Below the pieces are notes generated by a model. That model was not told the DNA's origin and searched no databases. It was given only the letters and a program-made list of their open reading frames with translations. DNA of 64,000 nt from Strix aluco (Eukaryota; Chordata; Aves; Strigiformes; Strigidae), in assembly GCF_031877795.1 (NCBI RefSeq), contig NC_133955.1, forward strand, positions 3,348,001-3,412,000. The letters run 5' to 3'. The position numbers and the translations under genes were made by a program. Shown here in pieces: positions 47,290 through 58,672 of this stretch; positions within the stretch are counted from its first letter, which is position 1; every line of letters starts with the position of its first letter.

Positions 47290-47575
47290 ATGCCGAAGAA
47301 CAGCAAGGTGACGCAGCGGGAGCACAGCAGCGAGCATGTCACCGAGTCGGTGGCCGACCTGCTGGCCCATGAAGAGCCCGTGGACTACAAACGCAGCGTC
47401 CTCAACGTGACGGGGGAGACCTGGGACAAGCAGAAGGATGGAGACGAGGAGCTGGATGCGGAGAACCGGCCGGCGTGGAACAGCAAGCTGCAGTACATCC
47501 TGGCGCAGATCGGCTACTCCGTGGGGCTGGGCAACGTCTGGCGCTTCCCCTACCTCTGCCAGAAGAACGGAGGAG
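47290..47575 (+). CDS. SLC6A17: SLC6A17 coding exon (residues 1-95), N-terminus and TM1
   Basis: The cytosolic N-terminus is followed by TM1 with [19 protein letters not shown], the sodium- and substrate-binding signature of the family. The donor is GGAG|GTGAGA. Confidence 0.96.
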
Positions 47576-50500
47576 GTGAGAGATGGGGCAGGGATGGGCT
47601 CAGCTCTTGGGGAAGGGGGTATGGCCCAGTCCTACCTCACTGCACGTCAGGGTGTGGATCTTGGGGCAGGATGGGGGTTATTTGGGCTCTGAAGTGGGTT
47701 ATTTGGGCTCTGAAGGAGGAAAGGGGCAGCCAGGAGCTGCTCACAGCTGCGTGTTCATCAGTTCAGAGATGAGGGATCCTCCAGGATGGCCTCGTCCTAA
47801 AGGGTGTCCACCCACCCACTCCAAAGTCAAGGCGAGTCACAGAATCATTCAGGTTGGAAAAGCCCCTCGGGATCATCGAGTCCAACCCTCAGCCCGACTC
47901 TACAAAGTTCTCCCCTACCCCACATCCCCCCACAGCTCATCCAAACGGTCCTTAAACACACCCAGGGATGGGGACTCCACCCCCTCCCTGGGCAGCCTAT
48001 TCCACTCTCTGACCACTCTTTCGGGGAAACATTTGTTCCTCATGTCCAGTCTGAACCTCCCCTGTTGCAGTTTCAAGCCGTTCCGTCTTGTTCTGTCACT
48101 AATTCCCTGGGAGAAGAGACCAGCACCAACCTCTCCACAACGTCCTTTCAGGGAGCTGTAGAGAGTGATGAGTCTCCCCTCCCCTTCTCCTCCTCACACT
48201 GAACAGTCCCAGCTCCTTCAATGGCTCCTCACAGGATTTATTCTCCAGGCCCTTCCCCAGCCTCGTTGCCCTCCTCTGCACTCGCTCCAGGCTGGGAGCC
48301 AGGATTTCTTGCTGCAGCCCCCAGTTCCTGTTGGGGCAATTTGGAAAATAGGAGTGAAAAAAGAAGAGAGCCCCTCCATTTCCCTAGCCTTGAAAACACG
48401 TTGTGTAGGCTCCAGCCCCTTCCTAAGTCCTTCCAGCCAGCCCATCCTCCCTTCCCACACCATGCCCCTTCCTTGGGCTTCTAGGAGCAGCCTGGAGGGC
48501 CAGGTCTCTTCCAGCTGTGCTGAGACCTGACACCCTTCATGACACTGATGAGAGGGCAGGTTGCTCATCATCAATCCAGACCTGGAGGCCTCACCCCCAC
48601 AGCACTGACCTTTGCAGCGGTGGGAGGCAGCCCCAGCCGAGCGGCCCTGAACAAAGCCAGGATCAGCCCAGCTTTCCCCGCTCCCCCTTCCTGGCGCTGC
48701 GTCCTTCGACGTGCCCCCAGCCCCGGTGCTGGCAAGCCTGCAACGCTCTCAATAATTAAAACATCTCTGGTGTCATCTTCACGATGAGTCATTCTCCCAA
48801 ACGAAGACCTGTGCAGTCAGCACTTCCCACCCCGGGGCTGCTGGCACCCCCATCTCCCTTCCCAGCTGGGATGGAGCGCGCTGCGGCCGGCTCCGCCATC
48901 CCAGCATCTCCCCGGCTGCTGCCGCTCTTAGCTCCTGGTGCCCTAGTTTGGGTCCAGGCGAGGCTCGATTTCGGAGCGCTACGGCTTTGCACGGTGCGTT
49001 TGCTGCGCTGCAAAGCTGCTGTGGGGCTCTGAGCGGGGCTTTGGGTTGCGGCGAGCATCTGCAGGCATCGGGGCGCGTGTGCGTCGGGCGCAGCAGGGAG
49101 GGTTGTCCACATGGCCCGAAGGAGGTCAGGAGCAGAGCCTGGGCTAAATTCAGGGCTGGGATAGATCGATATGGCCCTGCTGGCTTCATTACGCAGCTCT
49201 CCGCGTCTGGCGTCTGACTTCCAAGCAGGTTTTCCTGATTAAATGAGATTGGGAACCAGCTCGGAGCCAGAGATTGGAGATCCAGAGTCCTGCTTCTCAC
49301 CCAGCCGTGCCTCAGTTTCCCCACTGGCACTGCAGTCGATAACTAACTGTAATTAGTGCAACAAATGAAAATTTCTCAGCTTACACTGAGGTCTCTGTTG
49401 TCCTGAATGTTTGTGGGGCTTTAGCCTTGGCTGTCTCCGGTGCTGGGTAACAGGAGGAGCAGCCTGTGTTCCCCGGCTGGGATTCATCCTGGTGTATTCC
49501 CTGGCAAATCCAGGGCTGAATTTGCTGTCTGTATGTGGGGGCATTAAGCAAGTGTTTTCAGACAAAAGGCCAGATGGGATGGAAAATAGGGATGGGAAAT
49601 TAAACCTACAACAGCCCTGAGACCCGCTGCGGTGGAGGAGATGGGTGTGGTGGGTTTGAACCTGGCAGCTTGGCCTCATCCTGCAGTGGGACACAGGGGC
49701 ACTGAGCCAGGGAGGGACTGGGACAAGCAGCTGGGTTTAGGAACTCCTTGCTGTTGTATAACATCTTCCTGCAGCAGGTCTCAAAAAAGGCTTTGCGAGC
49801 TGCCCCAACCATTGCCCCGATTTTACAGATGGGGAAACTGAGGCACAGAGCTGGGAACTGGCTTGAGCAGCAGATCACTGAGCTTTCCACTGGCCGGGTG
49901 GCATCATCTCCCCCATCCCATGGGGCAGACACTGATTTTTCTGCCTTTTCTTCCCACTGTGTTTAACCCTCTTGGCCCCTGGCTGGGGTTCCCACAGGGC
50001 TGCAAGGCTGACGCCAGACAGACGGATGCAGGAGCTGGGGAGTGATGGACAGACCACTTCTGGCTGTGCCGAGCAGCCCTGGGATGTGGGGGCTGCTGCT
50101 GCTGCTTTCTCTCCTGCTCCCCAAGTGGGCATCTGTGGGGGAGAACGGCTGCGTGCTGGTAGCAAGATGGGCTGGAGCCAAATTTCCAGGACTCGGTGTG
50201 CCAGGAGCCAGCACGGGCTGGCAGCGCTGCCCACCACACTTCCCCACCGGTGCTGCTGAGCCCAACGAGGCATCGGCATGAGCTGGTGCCCCCCTTTCCA
50301 GAGATCACAGAAAGAAAATCTCCAATATTGGACAAATTTCCTCTGAATCTGTCTGTCTGTCTCATCTCTGTCCACAGATCAAGATGTGGATGCCCAGGCA
50401 GGCGTTGCAAAGGGCAGGATGCTCATGGGCCTTCCCAAATTATGCTGGGCTCCAGCTCTGCCCTGCTCTCTGCCTCTCCCTTCATCCTCTTAATCACCCT

Positions 50501-53500
50501 GGGCTGCTGCGTTGTAATTTATCTCCCCACCTGCATTTTTAACACATCAATCCCCAACCTGCTGCCGGGGTGCTCGGCTCGAGACACTGTTGTGGGTAGA
50601 ACCGCTTTGCAGTGCCGCTGCTCAGAGCAGCATCAGATGCCCGGGGCCGGGGGGTGGTGGCTGTCACTGGGGCGTAAATCCAGCCGGGAATTTACCCAAC
50701 ACAACCGGGCTCTGACACGTGCCTTTGGATCGCCTGCCGCCCCGCGGGAGCGAGCCACATGCTCCCCGGCCCGTTCCTCAGCCCCTGGCAGGAGGTTGGA
50801 GTAATTCATCAGCTGGGCGCTGCAGCGTGAGTCATCGCATCCTTTACGGTCATTTGGTTATGCCTCAGGAACTGCTAATTTCTCTCCGGCCTCCTCAATT
50901 AGGCAGAGATTAACCAAGTTTCTAATTTGAGCTGTTTCTGCCCCTACCAGACAACCTCGCTCTGGGCGGCACGTGGCAGGGTGAAAGCTGCTGCCGGGGG
51001 ACATGGGGTGCCTGTGGGGGGTGCGTGTCGGTGTCTTGGCTGTGCTCGGACACGCGTGTGCAGGCAGGATCTGGGTGAAGAGGAGGGTTCCTGCCTGCCT
51101 GTGTGTCTGAGGTGGCTGGGAACGTGGGTATGTCCCTGTGGACTGGCTCAGGGAGGTGCCTCCTCGCGCGTGGGGCGATGTGCCTGTACGGGTGCAGTGT
51201 CTTTAGGTGTGCTGGGGTCTGTCCCACACGTACCCACGCTGGCAGGGGACACTGCACCCTTTCCTTCCACGCACGAGTGTTTGCTCCTCTCCACACCTGT
51301 CTTGTCTGCTGCCCAAGCACTGATCTGTATTCCCAGATCCATTGCAAATGAACCCCTGGACCAGGCAGATCCTGTCCCAGCTCTGTCCATCCCTGTCCGT
51401 CTGTCCTTGGCTGCATGACAGCAGGCAGAGACGGGTCCGCAATGAGCTTTCTCTCCCCTGCCAGGTGCCTACCTGGTCCCGTACCTGGTCCTGCTCATCA
51501 TCATCGGGCTCCCCCTCTTCTTCCTGGAGCTGGCGGTGGGGCAGCGCATCCGCCGGGGCAGCATCGGCGTCTGGAATTACATCTGTCCCCGCCTGGGGGG
51601 CATCGGCTACGCCAGCTGCCTCGTGAGTGCACCCACGGGTCCCCCTCAGGCCCCCGCCTCGGGGTGTGCAGGACAGCTTTGCAAGCTGCGAAGCAGGGGG
51701 TGGCCTGGAAGCGAACCTTGAGGGGCCCCACGCAGAGGTTTGAGAGGTCAAGGGGAGTTTTTCCAGCTCCACTCGTGGGTCTAGGGCTGGTTTGGGAGCG
51801 GGCCCTTCCCCTGATCCCAGCAGCACTGCTCCCCCCCGGGTCCCAGCTCAGCGGGAGGTGTGTTGGGGACAGTGTCACTGCCCTGTGATTTAATCCTGTG
51901 TCCCCCTTCCTCACCCCAGGTGTGCTTTTTTGTTGGTCTCTATTACAACGTCATCATCGGCTGGAGCATCTTTTACTTCTTTAAGTCCTTCCAGTACCCT
52001 CTTCCCTGGAGCGAGTGCCCCATCGTGAAAAACGGCTCCGTGGCCAGTAAGGGATGGCTGCTGGCATGGGCGGGGGGAGGTTCAGCTGGGAGAGAGCAGT
52101 TCCTGGGGAAGGGGGGCTGTGGGACACTGGGGACCCCCAACATCTGTAGCTATCACAGGTTGGGGACATCGGAGGTTGAGGTGTCTCCTGGGGTACTGGG
52201 TCCTCTCTGGTCCAGCTGCCTTGATCCTATGGAGATGTTTCCCTTGGGTTGGATGAGTCTCTCCCATGTTCCCCCCTCGGGGTCTGTCCCCACTGATGGG
52301 ATTTGATGCCAGTTTGGGTCTCCAGAGCTTGGGTCTCTGGGCTGCCTCGGTGCTTAGATCTGACCCAGGACTATGGAGGGAGGCAGCGAGAGCCAGGCAG
52401 GGCTCACCTGGATGCTCCATCAGTGCCCCGCTGAGATGCTGATGGAGCTAACGGTGTTTAATAGCATCTGAGCATCTCCTTGGGACACTCTGGGAGGTTT
52501 TATAGCAAATGCAAATGTCTCTCCCTATATTTAACATCTTATTTTCACCTGACAATGGCTTTATGTCCTGTCTCTTCTTTTTCCTACTAAAATGAGCCCC
52601 ATTAATTCCTGCCCCTTAGTTTCCAGGGTTGCCTGCCTTCCCTGGCCGGCTCCAGCAGGTCTTTGACATTAATTGATGTTCACCCCCTGAGAGATGGTGG
52701 GTAACTCTCCCCCAGCCCCCCGATGCTCCCCTGCCTCTGCTCGATTGCAGTTGTGGAGACCGAATGCGAGAGGAGCTCAGCCACCACCTACTTCTGGTAC
52801 CGGGAGACCCTGGACATCTCCAACTCCATCTCGGAGAGCGGGGGGCTCAACTGGAAGATGACCCTTTGTCTGCTGGTGGCCTGGAGCCTTGTTGGCTTGG
52901 CCATGATCAAAGGCATCCAGTCCTCAGGGAAGGTTGGTATCAGTGGCCACCCGAGCCTGGCTGGGGTCTGTCCTCAAGGCAGAAACCTCATGCCTGGACC
53001 ACGCTCTCCTGCCCTGATCTGGGGTGGCTGGAGGATGCTGCGTCCCCTGGGGAGCTCAGATTTGGGGCCACCTCTGGGGGGATCCAGAATAAGATCGAAA
53101 GAGTGTAGGGAAGAGGTTTAGTCCAACTGACACCCACAGCAATGGCCCAGGGCTCAGCCACGGCCCAGGCTAGCCAAATCGCCTGCCCAGCCCCTGCACT
53201 TAGGGTGTCAACTGTCCATTCCCTGGTGCACCCCATCTCGAGGGATGCCCGTAGGCTGTAGGGGTGAGAGCTGAGCCCTCCTTTGCGGGGGGAGCACTGG
53301 GACTCTGCGCAGGAGAAGCCTTGGGAGGGGGATGCCATTAGCTTGCAGAGGCTGTTGACATTTCGCCAAGGCTGTGTAGGCACTGGGGTCAGATGCAGAA
53401 GGGTATGGTCTCCCAGGACACTTGAACTGTCTCCAGATGTGCTCTGCAGAACATCTGGTGCGTTAGCAGATAGCAGAGGGCAGTGAGACCGCGGCCCCGA

Positions 53501-56500
53501 GAGCAGAGGGGTGGGAGTGAGCTGCAGGAGCGGGGCCGTGGCAGCAGATCTCCCCTGCCTGGGATGAAGCCCCATCCACATCTGTGCCAGGAACCCGCTG
53601 GGGCTCCTGCAACCCTGGGCAGATGCTGGGACAAGGGGCTGGGGTGGGGGTGCAGAGCTGCCCTTCCCTCGGGCTCCCAGGCCACCAGCAGTTTGTGTTT
53701 CAGGGATTTTCTGAGCCGACACTGGCATCTCACATTCAGCAGCCCCAACAGATTTTCTCTGCTAAGTGTGTCCAAGGACTTTGCAAATCCACCAAATTGC
53801 TCAGGTGGATTTGCAAAGTGCTTGGACACACTTAACAGAGAAAATCTAACATCCTGCACCTAGGAGTCCCGTGGGTTAACCCTGCGCTGCCCGAGGAGCA
53901 GACCTCATTCTGGGGAGGGTAACCCTGCCTTCTCACCCCTGTTGTGCTGTCCTTGGGTTGGGTGGGGAGGTGGCTGAGCTCCACGGGCAGTAAATACGAT
54001 TGTGCCCGTGTTGCTTCCCTCTTGCCCCAGGTGATGTACTTCAGCTCGCTCTTCCCCTACGTGGTGCTGGTTTGCTTCTTGGTGCGGGGACTTCTGCTGC
54101 GTGGGGCGGTGGATGGGATCATGCACATGTTCACGCCCAAGGTGAGAGCCTCCGAGCCCAGCAGACTAAGCAGGTTCTCCTCCCGGCTGGTCATACCCTA
54201 TTTTCCCTTATGCTCCCCACCCCAAAAACCAGCGTACCAACCCCAAACTACCTCAGAGATCCTGATGGATCATCAGGATGTGCTGGCAGCACCCTAAATA
54301 CAGGGTATGGCCAGGACAGCCAAGAGCCTCACAAACTCATCACCCTGGAGCTGCTTTGAGCCTTAGCATCACTCCCATCACCTTTAGGTGCCCAGACACC
54401 AGGGTGGGGGAGTGGGGGTGCCCAAGGCAATATATTTAAAGGCTCCATGGGAAGATGTTGGCTGACAGCAAAACCTCTGCTGGTGGTATGCATCCATTAA
54501 TTAACCAGCTAATTAATTAATGAAGCAGATATGTAGATGAATTAGCTCAGCCGGCAAGGCTGTTAGAAGATATTAATTATGATCTCTTGATGAATGATGC
54601 TTGGAGGCCTCCAGCCTACAGCTCTGGCTTGCAGGAGAGGGGGGATGTGGTTGGGGGATGGGAGGTTAAACAAACCCACCAGCCATGATGTTTGATCTCA
54701 AGTGCTCCAGGTGCTCTGGAGGCAGGAGATGGCTGGGGGAGGATGGAGACCCATGGCTGGGTCGCATGTGGCTCCCTTGGGTGAGGGGATGGGGACGCCA
54801 GCTCCCTGGGGCAGCTGGGTGGTCCGCTGGGAAGCTGTAGGGCTCTGCCCTGGGAAATCAGGCCCCCAGCTTGGGCTTTGGGGCAGACGGAGCACCCAGA
54901 GACGTGGTCAGGTCAAATCTTTGCCTGCCCTTCTCCACGCCTCAGTTTTCCCCTCTGTGGGAAGGAGAAAAAGGACCTGCAAGGGCTGGGTAATGCAGGT
55001 TGTGGTAGATCAAAGCGTACCCATGGCTACTCCAAAACCAGCCCAGGTTATAGGCACAGCAGCCTTTTAATTTAGCTCTGGCTCCGCTGGGATGAGTTGT
55101 GGGGCCACCAAACCACCTAACTTCTTCTCATGTCTCCCCTCCAAGCTGGACAAGATGCTGGACCCCCAGGTGTGGCGGGAGGCAGCTACACAGGTTTTCT
55201 TTGCCTTGGGCCTGGGCTTCGGGGGGGTCATCGCCTTCTCCAGCTACAACAAGCAGGACAACAACTGCCACTTTGATGCCACGCTCGTCTCCTTCATCAA
55301 CTTCTTCACGTCCGTCCTGGCCACCCTGGTTGTGTTTGCTGTGCTGGGCTTCAAGGCCAACATCATGAATGAGAAATGTGTGGTGGAGTAAGAGGACTGG
55401 CTTTTTCTCTGTTTGGGGTGGGCAGGTTTTTGCTACTGCTGGTTGTGGTGGGTCTGGAGGCAACAGAGTAAGTGCTCTGGAGCTGGGTGATGCTGTGTTT
55501 TGGTGGACCCAGGTTCCTGATGGTCAAGGCCTGGATCTCCAGAGATGTCCCACTCTAGTGGAGGCAGTTGGGTATTCAGCTCCACCAACCTAAAATCCAG
55601 CCCTAAGATGAGCTCTTAGTCTGCAAATTGAGGGTGAATCCAGCATGTCTAGTCACATCACCTGGGTTTCCCTCAGATTCCACTCACTGTAGTGTCCACT
55701 TGTCTGCAAGGTTAAGGGAGCCCAGAAGCAGCTGGAGGAAGGTGAATTTGTGCACCTAGTGTTATCTTTAGACCGTGAGCTGCATCCATAGAAATCCTGG
55801 CTATGCAGAAGATAAGCCTGAGAAGGAGGAGTATTCCCTGGTGGGCCCCCATCTCTGCCCTCTGTCATGTGGCCTAATGCAATGTTTACTTACACCTTGG
55901 GAAATTGCATAGAGGTCCTCTGACTGAGACCTGGGTAACATGACCCTGGGAGGTTCATCCTGCCTGGTGCAAAGGGCTTCCATGGTCAGGCCCCATCCTC
56001 CAGCCCAGGAGGAAGGGGACATCTCTGGTGACCAGGCTCTGTTCTCCCTCAGGAATGCTGAGAAGATCTTGGGCTACCTGAACACCAACGTGCTGAGCCA
56101 CGACCTCATCCCACCCCATGTGAACTTCTCCCACCTCACCGCCAAGGACTACAATGAGATGTACAGGGTGATCATGACAGTGAAAGAGGGGCACTTCAAA
56201 GAACTGGGCTTGGATGCCTGCCTGTTGGAGGACGAGCTCAACAAGGTACCTGGTGGCACTCCTAGTTAGGACCAGGAGGTCACCAACCCCATGCCTCTCC
56301 CTGGTAGGACCTGCTCTACTTGTGTCACTCCTGGTACATAGATCTGGAAAAGCTATTTTTAGAGACCTTACAGGGGTGGGGATCCCCTGTCCCTGTGGTC
56401 TTCCCCTGCACACAGTGGTCCTTCCTGGGGTGGGGGAAAGGTCTGCCCGTAGCAAGTCTATCTGGGACATCACTGCTTCCAGGCTGGGGTACCAGACTGG

Positions 56501-58672
56501 ATTTTTCTTTCCTCAAAGAGTGGTTCAGCACAATAGCAGGGACCTGAGCATGCAGGGGCTTGTAGGCTGTGTCCCTGATGTGTTTCTCCTCATCTTTTGG
56601 TCCTTTCTCCCCCTGAACAGTCGGTGCAAGGAACTGGCCTGGCCTTTATTGCCTTCACAGAAGCCATGACCCACTTCCCAGCCTCACCATTTTGGTCTGT
56701 CATGTTCTTCCTGATGCTGATAAACCTGGGGTTGGGGAGCATGATCGGGACCATGTCAGGCATCACTACACCCATCATTGACACCTTCAAGGTGCGGAAG
56801 GAAGTGTTCACAGGTGAGGTCTTTTCTCCTGCATCCTCCTGGGGAAGGGGTGGAGGGCCCCCATTGCCCTGGGGAGTCACTCCAGAAGAGTGTGGACATG
56901 GTGGATGTGTACTGGGTCCTGCTAATGCAGGGAATGGACTGCGTGACGGAGGCGTTGGTTCCCCTTGGGGTGCTCTGCTGACCATGTTCTTTTGCTCCCC
57001 ACAGTTGGTTCCTGCATCTTCGCCTTTGTGGTGGGACTGATCTTTGTGCAGCGCTCTGGGAATTACTTTGTCACCATGTTTGACGATTACTCTGCCACGC
57101 TGCCGCTCACGGTTGTGGTCATCCTGGAGAACATCGCTGTGGCCTGGATTTATGGCACCAAGAAGTAAGGCGTTTGTACAACAAAAAGAAAAACCCTCCT
57201 TCCAGCTCTTTTCCATATGGCTTTTTCCCCAGGAGGCCAGCTCTGATGGAGCAAACGTGCCAGGGGAAGCTACCTTGTAGAGGCAGGATCTCAATTCACC
57301 TTGATCCTCTGCTCTGCCCTAGGTGTAACCCAGCCCCAGAAGCAGGTCCTTCTAGTGGGTATCTAGTGTTGGTTGTGGTGCTGTCACTTGTGATTACCCT
57401 TTTCTCTGAGGTTTCCAGGTCCTTTTGGAAGAGGACCTTGTTCCCCCAGTGCCTGTTCTTGTTCATGAGTTGGCCAGAGCAAGGGAGGTTCTGGCTAATG
57501 CTCAAATGGCCTTTTCCTTAGGAGGTTCCCAACCAGTCCTACAGGCTTGAGGGACACATAGATGCTTGCCTGGATCAGCTGAGCTCTCTCTAGGCCCAGC
57601 CTTGAGTGTAACTCACAAGAGGGGCTCCTGGGAGGGAATTTCTTGCTTGGAGGTGGGGAACAACATGGCTCCATCTCTTCTTCTTGGCAGGTTCATGCAG
57701 GAGCTGACGGAGATGCTGGGTTTCCGGCCCTATCAGTTCTACTACTACACCTGGAAGTATGTCTCTCCCATCTGCATGGCCGTGCTCATGACCGCCAGCA
57801 TCATCCAGCTGGGAGTCAGCCCCCCGGGCTACAGTGCATGGATCAGAGAGGAGGTGAGCACAGCTCCCTTCCCCGCAGCCACCTCCACCCCAGGTCCAGG
57901 CTGAGCAGGGGGCAGCCGAGAGCTGCAGACCACCTTGCTCTTCACAGCCCTGCTCGTTTCTCCTCCCCTCTCCTGCTAGGAGGTGTCGTGCCTATGGCTG
58001 CTTATCCTCTGCAAGCGATTGGGTTTGTCCACACTGCCCAGAAATCTCCAGCCAGCTCTGACCATGGGCTGAAGTTTGAGCTCGGATTTTGGTTTGCTGC
58101 CACAGCTACAAGCTGTGTGCTGTGTGCAGGACCATATCCTTTTCCTTGATTTGAACCCACCTTCTGATAGCTTCACATGCTGCCCCTGAGGATGAGGTCT
58201 GGCGGGAGGCAGCAGAAATTGCCTAGCACTTAGTCGACGTTGTACCTGGTGTGCATCACCTTTGCTGCAACAGCCCCTTGACACTAATATCTGTCTCTTC
58301 CAGGCTGCAGAAAAGTTCCTTTTCTACCCAACCTGGGCCATGGCTATCCTCATCTCTCTGATCATCCTGGCATCCCTCCCTCTGCCTCTGGTCTTCATCC
58401 TCCGACAGTTCCACCTCGTGTCGGATGGCTCCAACGCCCTCTCTGTCACCTACAAGAAAGGCCGGATGATGAAGGACATCTCCAATTTGGAAGACAACGA
58501 TGAGACCCGCTTCATCCTGAGCAAAGTGCCCAGCGAGACCCCGTCCCCCATGCCCACGCACCGTTCCTACCTGGGTCCCGGGAGCAACTCCCCCATGGAA
58601 ATGAGCAGTGCCCCCAACGGACGATACGGGAGTGGGTACCTACTGGCCAGCACCCCTGAATCCGAACTGTGA
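47290..58672 (+). CDS. SLC6A17: SLC6A17 (NTT4/XT1), vesicular neutral amino acid transporter, complete
   Basis: SLC6A17 is a sodium-dependent SLC6-family transporter on synaptic vesicles of mainly glutamatergic neurons. It carries neutral amino acids such as proline, glycine, leucine and, in recent reports, glutamine; human mutations cause intellectual disability. Eleven coding exons join in phase: 47290-47575, 51465-51622, 51920-52046, 52751-52932, 54031-54141, 55146-55387, 56053-56245, 56621-56813, 57005-57164, 57691-57853 and 58304-58672. The product is 727 residues, the human length, and nearly colinear with human SLC6A17 from [20 protein letters not shown] to [15 protein letters not shown]. 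Twelve membrane segments, the TM1 [11 protein letters not shown] signature, and N-glycosylation sites at about Asn186 and Asn393 are visible. All introns are GT/AG. The ATG at 47290 is supported by homology; its context (CCCG) is weak. The CpG-island exon at 39.2-39.5 kb probably carries the promoter. Confidence 0.97.
47576..51464 (+). other. SLC6A17: SLC6A17 intron 2
   Basis: This 3.9-kb intron holds a 21-base direct duplication of a GTTATTTGGGCTCTGAAG unit near 47679-47716 and a CR1 in reverse at 47837-48295. An AT-richer block with TGAGTCATC and several AATT cores lies at 50800-50945 and is a possible regulatory element. No other exon is seen. Confidence 0.6.
47837..48295 (-). repeat. CR1 LINE, 5'-truncated, young copy, reversed
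   Basis: Read on the minus strand it gives [29 protein letters not shown], then the same 3' end as the 37.3-kb copy. The plus strand shows its tail first (CAGAATCATTCAGGTTGGAA). It is longer at its 5' side than the 37.3-kb copy by about 140 bases. Confidence 0.93.
51465..51622 (+). CDS. SLC6A17: SLC6A17 coding exon (residues 97-148), TM2 and IL1
   Basis: TM2 is [20 protein letters not shown], then [16 protein letters not shown] in the first inner loop. The donor is CTC|GTGAGT. Confidence 0.96.
51920..52046 (+). CDS. SLC6A17: SLC6A17 coding exon (residues 149-190), TM3
   Basis: TM3 is [20 protein letters not shown], followed by the start of the large second outer loop, with the glycosylation sequon NGS at 186-188. 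The donor is CCA|GTAAGG. Confidence 0.96.
52040..52750 (+). other. SLC6A17: SLC6A17 intron 4 with AT-rich block
   Basis: At 52455-52620 GC content drops and a perfect octamer ATGCAAAT is present near 52508-52515, along with TTTAATAGC and CATTAATTC. This is a candidate intronic element by motif only. Confidence 0.3.
52751..52932 (+). CDS. SLC6A17: SLC6A17 coding exon (residues 192-251), outer loop 2 and TM4
   Basis: The exon opens [20 protein letters not shown], then [20 protein letters not shown] into TM4. The donor is AAG|GTTGGT, weaker than its neighbours. Confidence 0.96.
53750..53847 (+). other. Near-perfect 98-base hairpin in SLC6A17 intron 5
   Basis: A 44-base left arm (53750-53793) and a 44-base right arm (53804-53847) are reverse complements with only two mismatches, around a 10-base loop (AAATTGCTCA). 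Read as RNA this folds into one long stem. The right arm contains CAAAGTGCTT (53814-53823). No target-site duplication is obvious: the flanks are CCCCAAC and AACATCC. It may be an RNA hairpin gene or a small palindromic transposon. Confidence 0.9.
54031..54141 (+). CDS. SLC6A17: SLC6A17 coding exon (residues 252-288), TM5
   Basis: [20 protein letters not shown] forms TM5, followed by the [17 protein letters not shown] loop. The donor is AAG|GTGAGA. Confidence 0.96.
54142..55145 (+). other. SLC6A17: SLC6A17 intron 6 with TTAATTAA cluster
   Basis: At 54494-54583 three AT-rich cores, ATTAATTAACC, CTAATTAATTAATGA and TATTAATTATGA, occur within 90 bases of otherwise GC-rich intron. Possible homeodomain/POU element. 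Nothing else is recognisable. Confidence 0.3.
55146..55387 (+). CDS. SLC6A17: SLC6A17 coding exon (residues 289-368), TM6 and TM7
   Basis: TM6 contains the unwound [17 protein letters not shown] core used for substrate binding in this family. TM7 is [20 protein letters not shown]. The donor GGA|GTAAGA makes an in-frame TAA if unspliced. Confidence 0.96.
56053..56245 (+). CDS. SLC6A17: SLC6A17 coding exon (residues 370-433), outer loop 4
   Basis: [20 protein letters not shown], then a sequon NFS at 393-395 and the CLLEDELNK end. This long outer loop is typical of the NTT4 subgroup. The donor is AAG|GTACCT. Confidence 0.96.
56621..56813 (+). CDS. SLC6A17: SLC6A17 coding exon (residues 434-497), TM8
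   Basis: [20 protein letters not shown] is followed by [20 protein letters not shown]. It carries the TM8 serine/glycine-rich turn that contributes to sodium binding in the family. The donor is CAG|GTGAGG. Confidence 0.96.
57005..57164 (+). CDS. SLC6A17: SLC6A17 coding exon (residues 499-550), TM9 and TM10
   Basis: [20 protein letters not shown] (TM9), then [20 protein letters not shown] (TM10, the gating aspartate pair region). The donor is GAA|GTAAGG. Confidence 0.96.
57691..57853 (+). CDS. SLC6A17: SLC6A17 coding exon (residues 552-605), TM11
   Basis: [20 protein letters not shown], then [20 protein letters not shown] as TM11. The donor is GAG|GTGAGC. Confidence 0.96.
58304..58672 (+). 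CDS. SLC6A17: SLC6A17 last coding exon (residues 606-727), TM12 and C-terminus
   Basis: TM12 is [20 protein letters not shown], followed by a 90-residue cytosolic tail rich in Ser and Pro ([20 protein letters not shown]) ending ESEL, then TGA. Confidence 0.97.
   Translation, partial: AAEKFLFYPTWAMAILISLIILASLPLPLVFILRQFHLVSDGSNALSVTYKKGRMMKDISNLEDNDETRFILSKVPSETPSPMPTHRSYLGPGSNSPMEMSSAPNGRYGSGYLLASTPESEL

Noticed and set aside
47583-48202. Plus-strand frames of 192 and 132 codons in SLC6A17 intron 2
   Set aside because: They are antisense readings of the reversed CR1.
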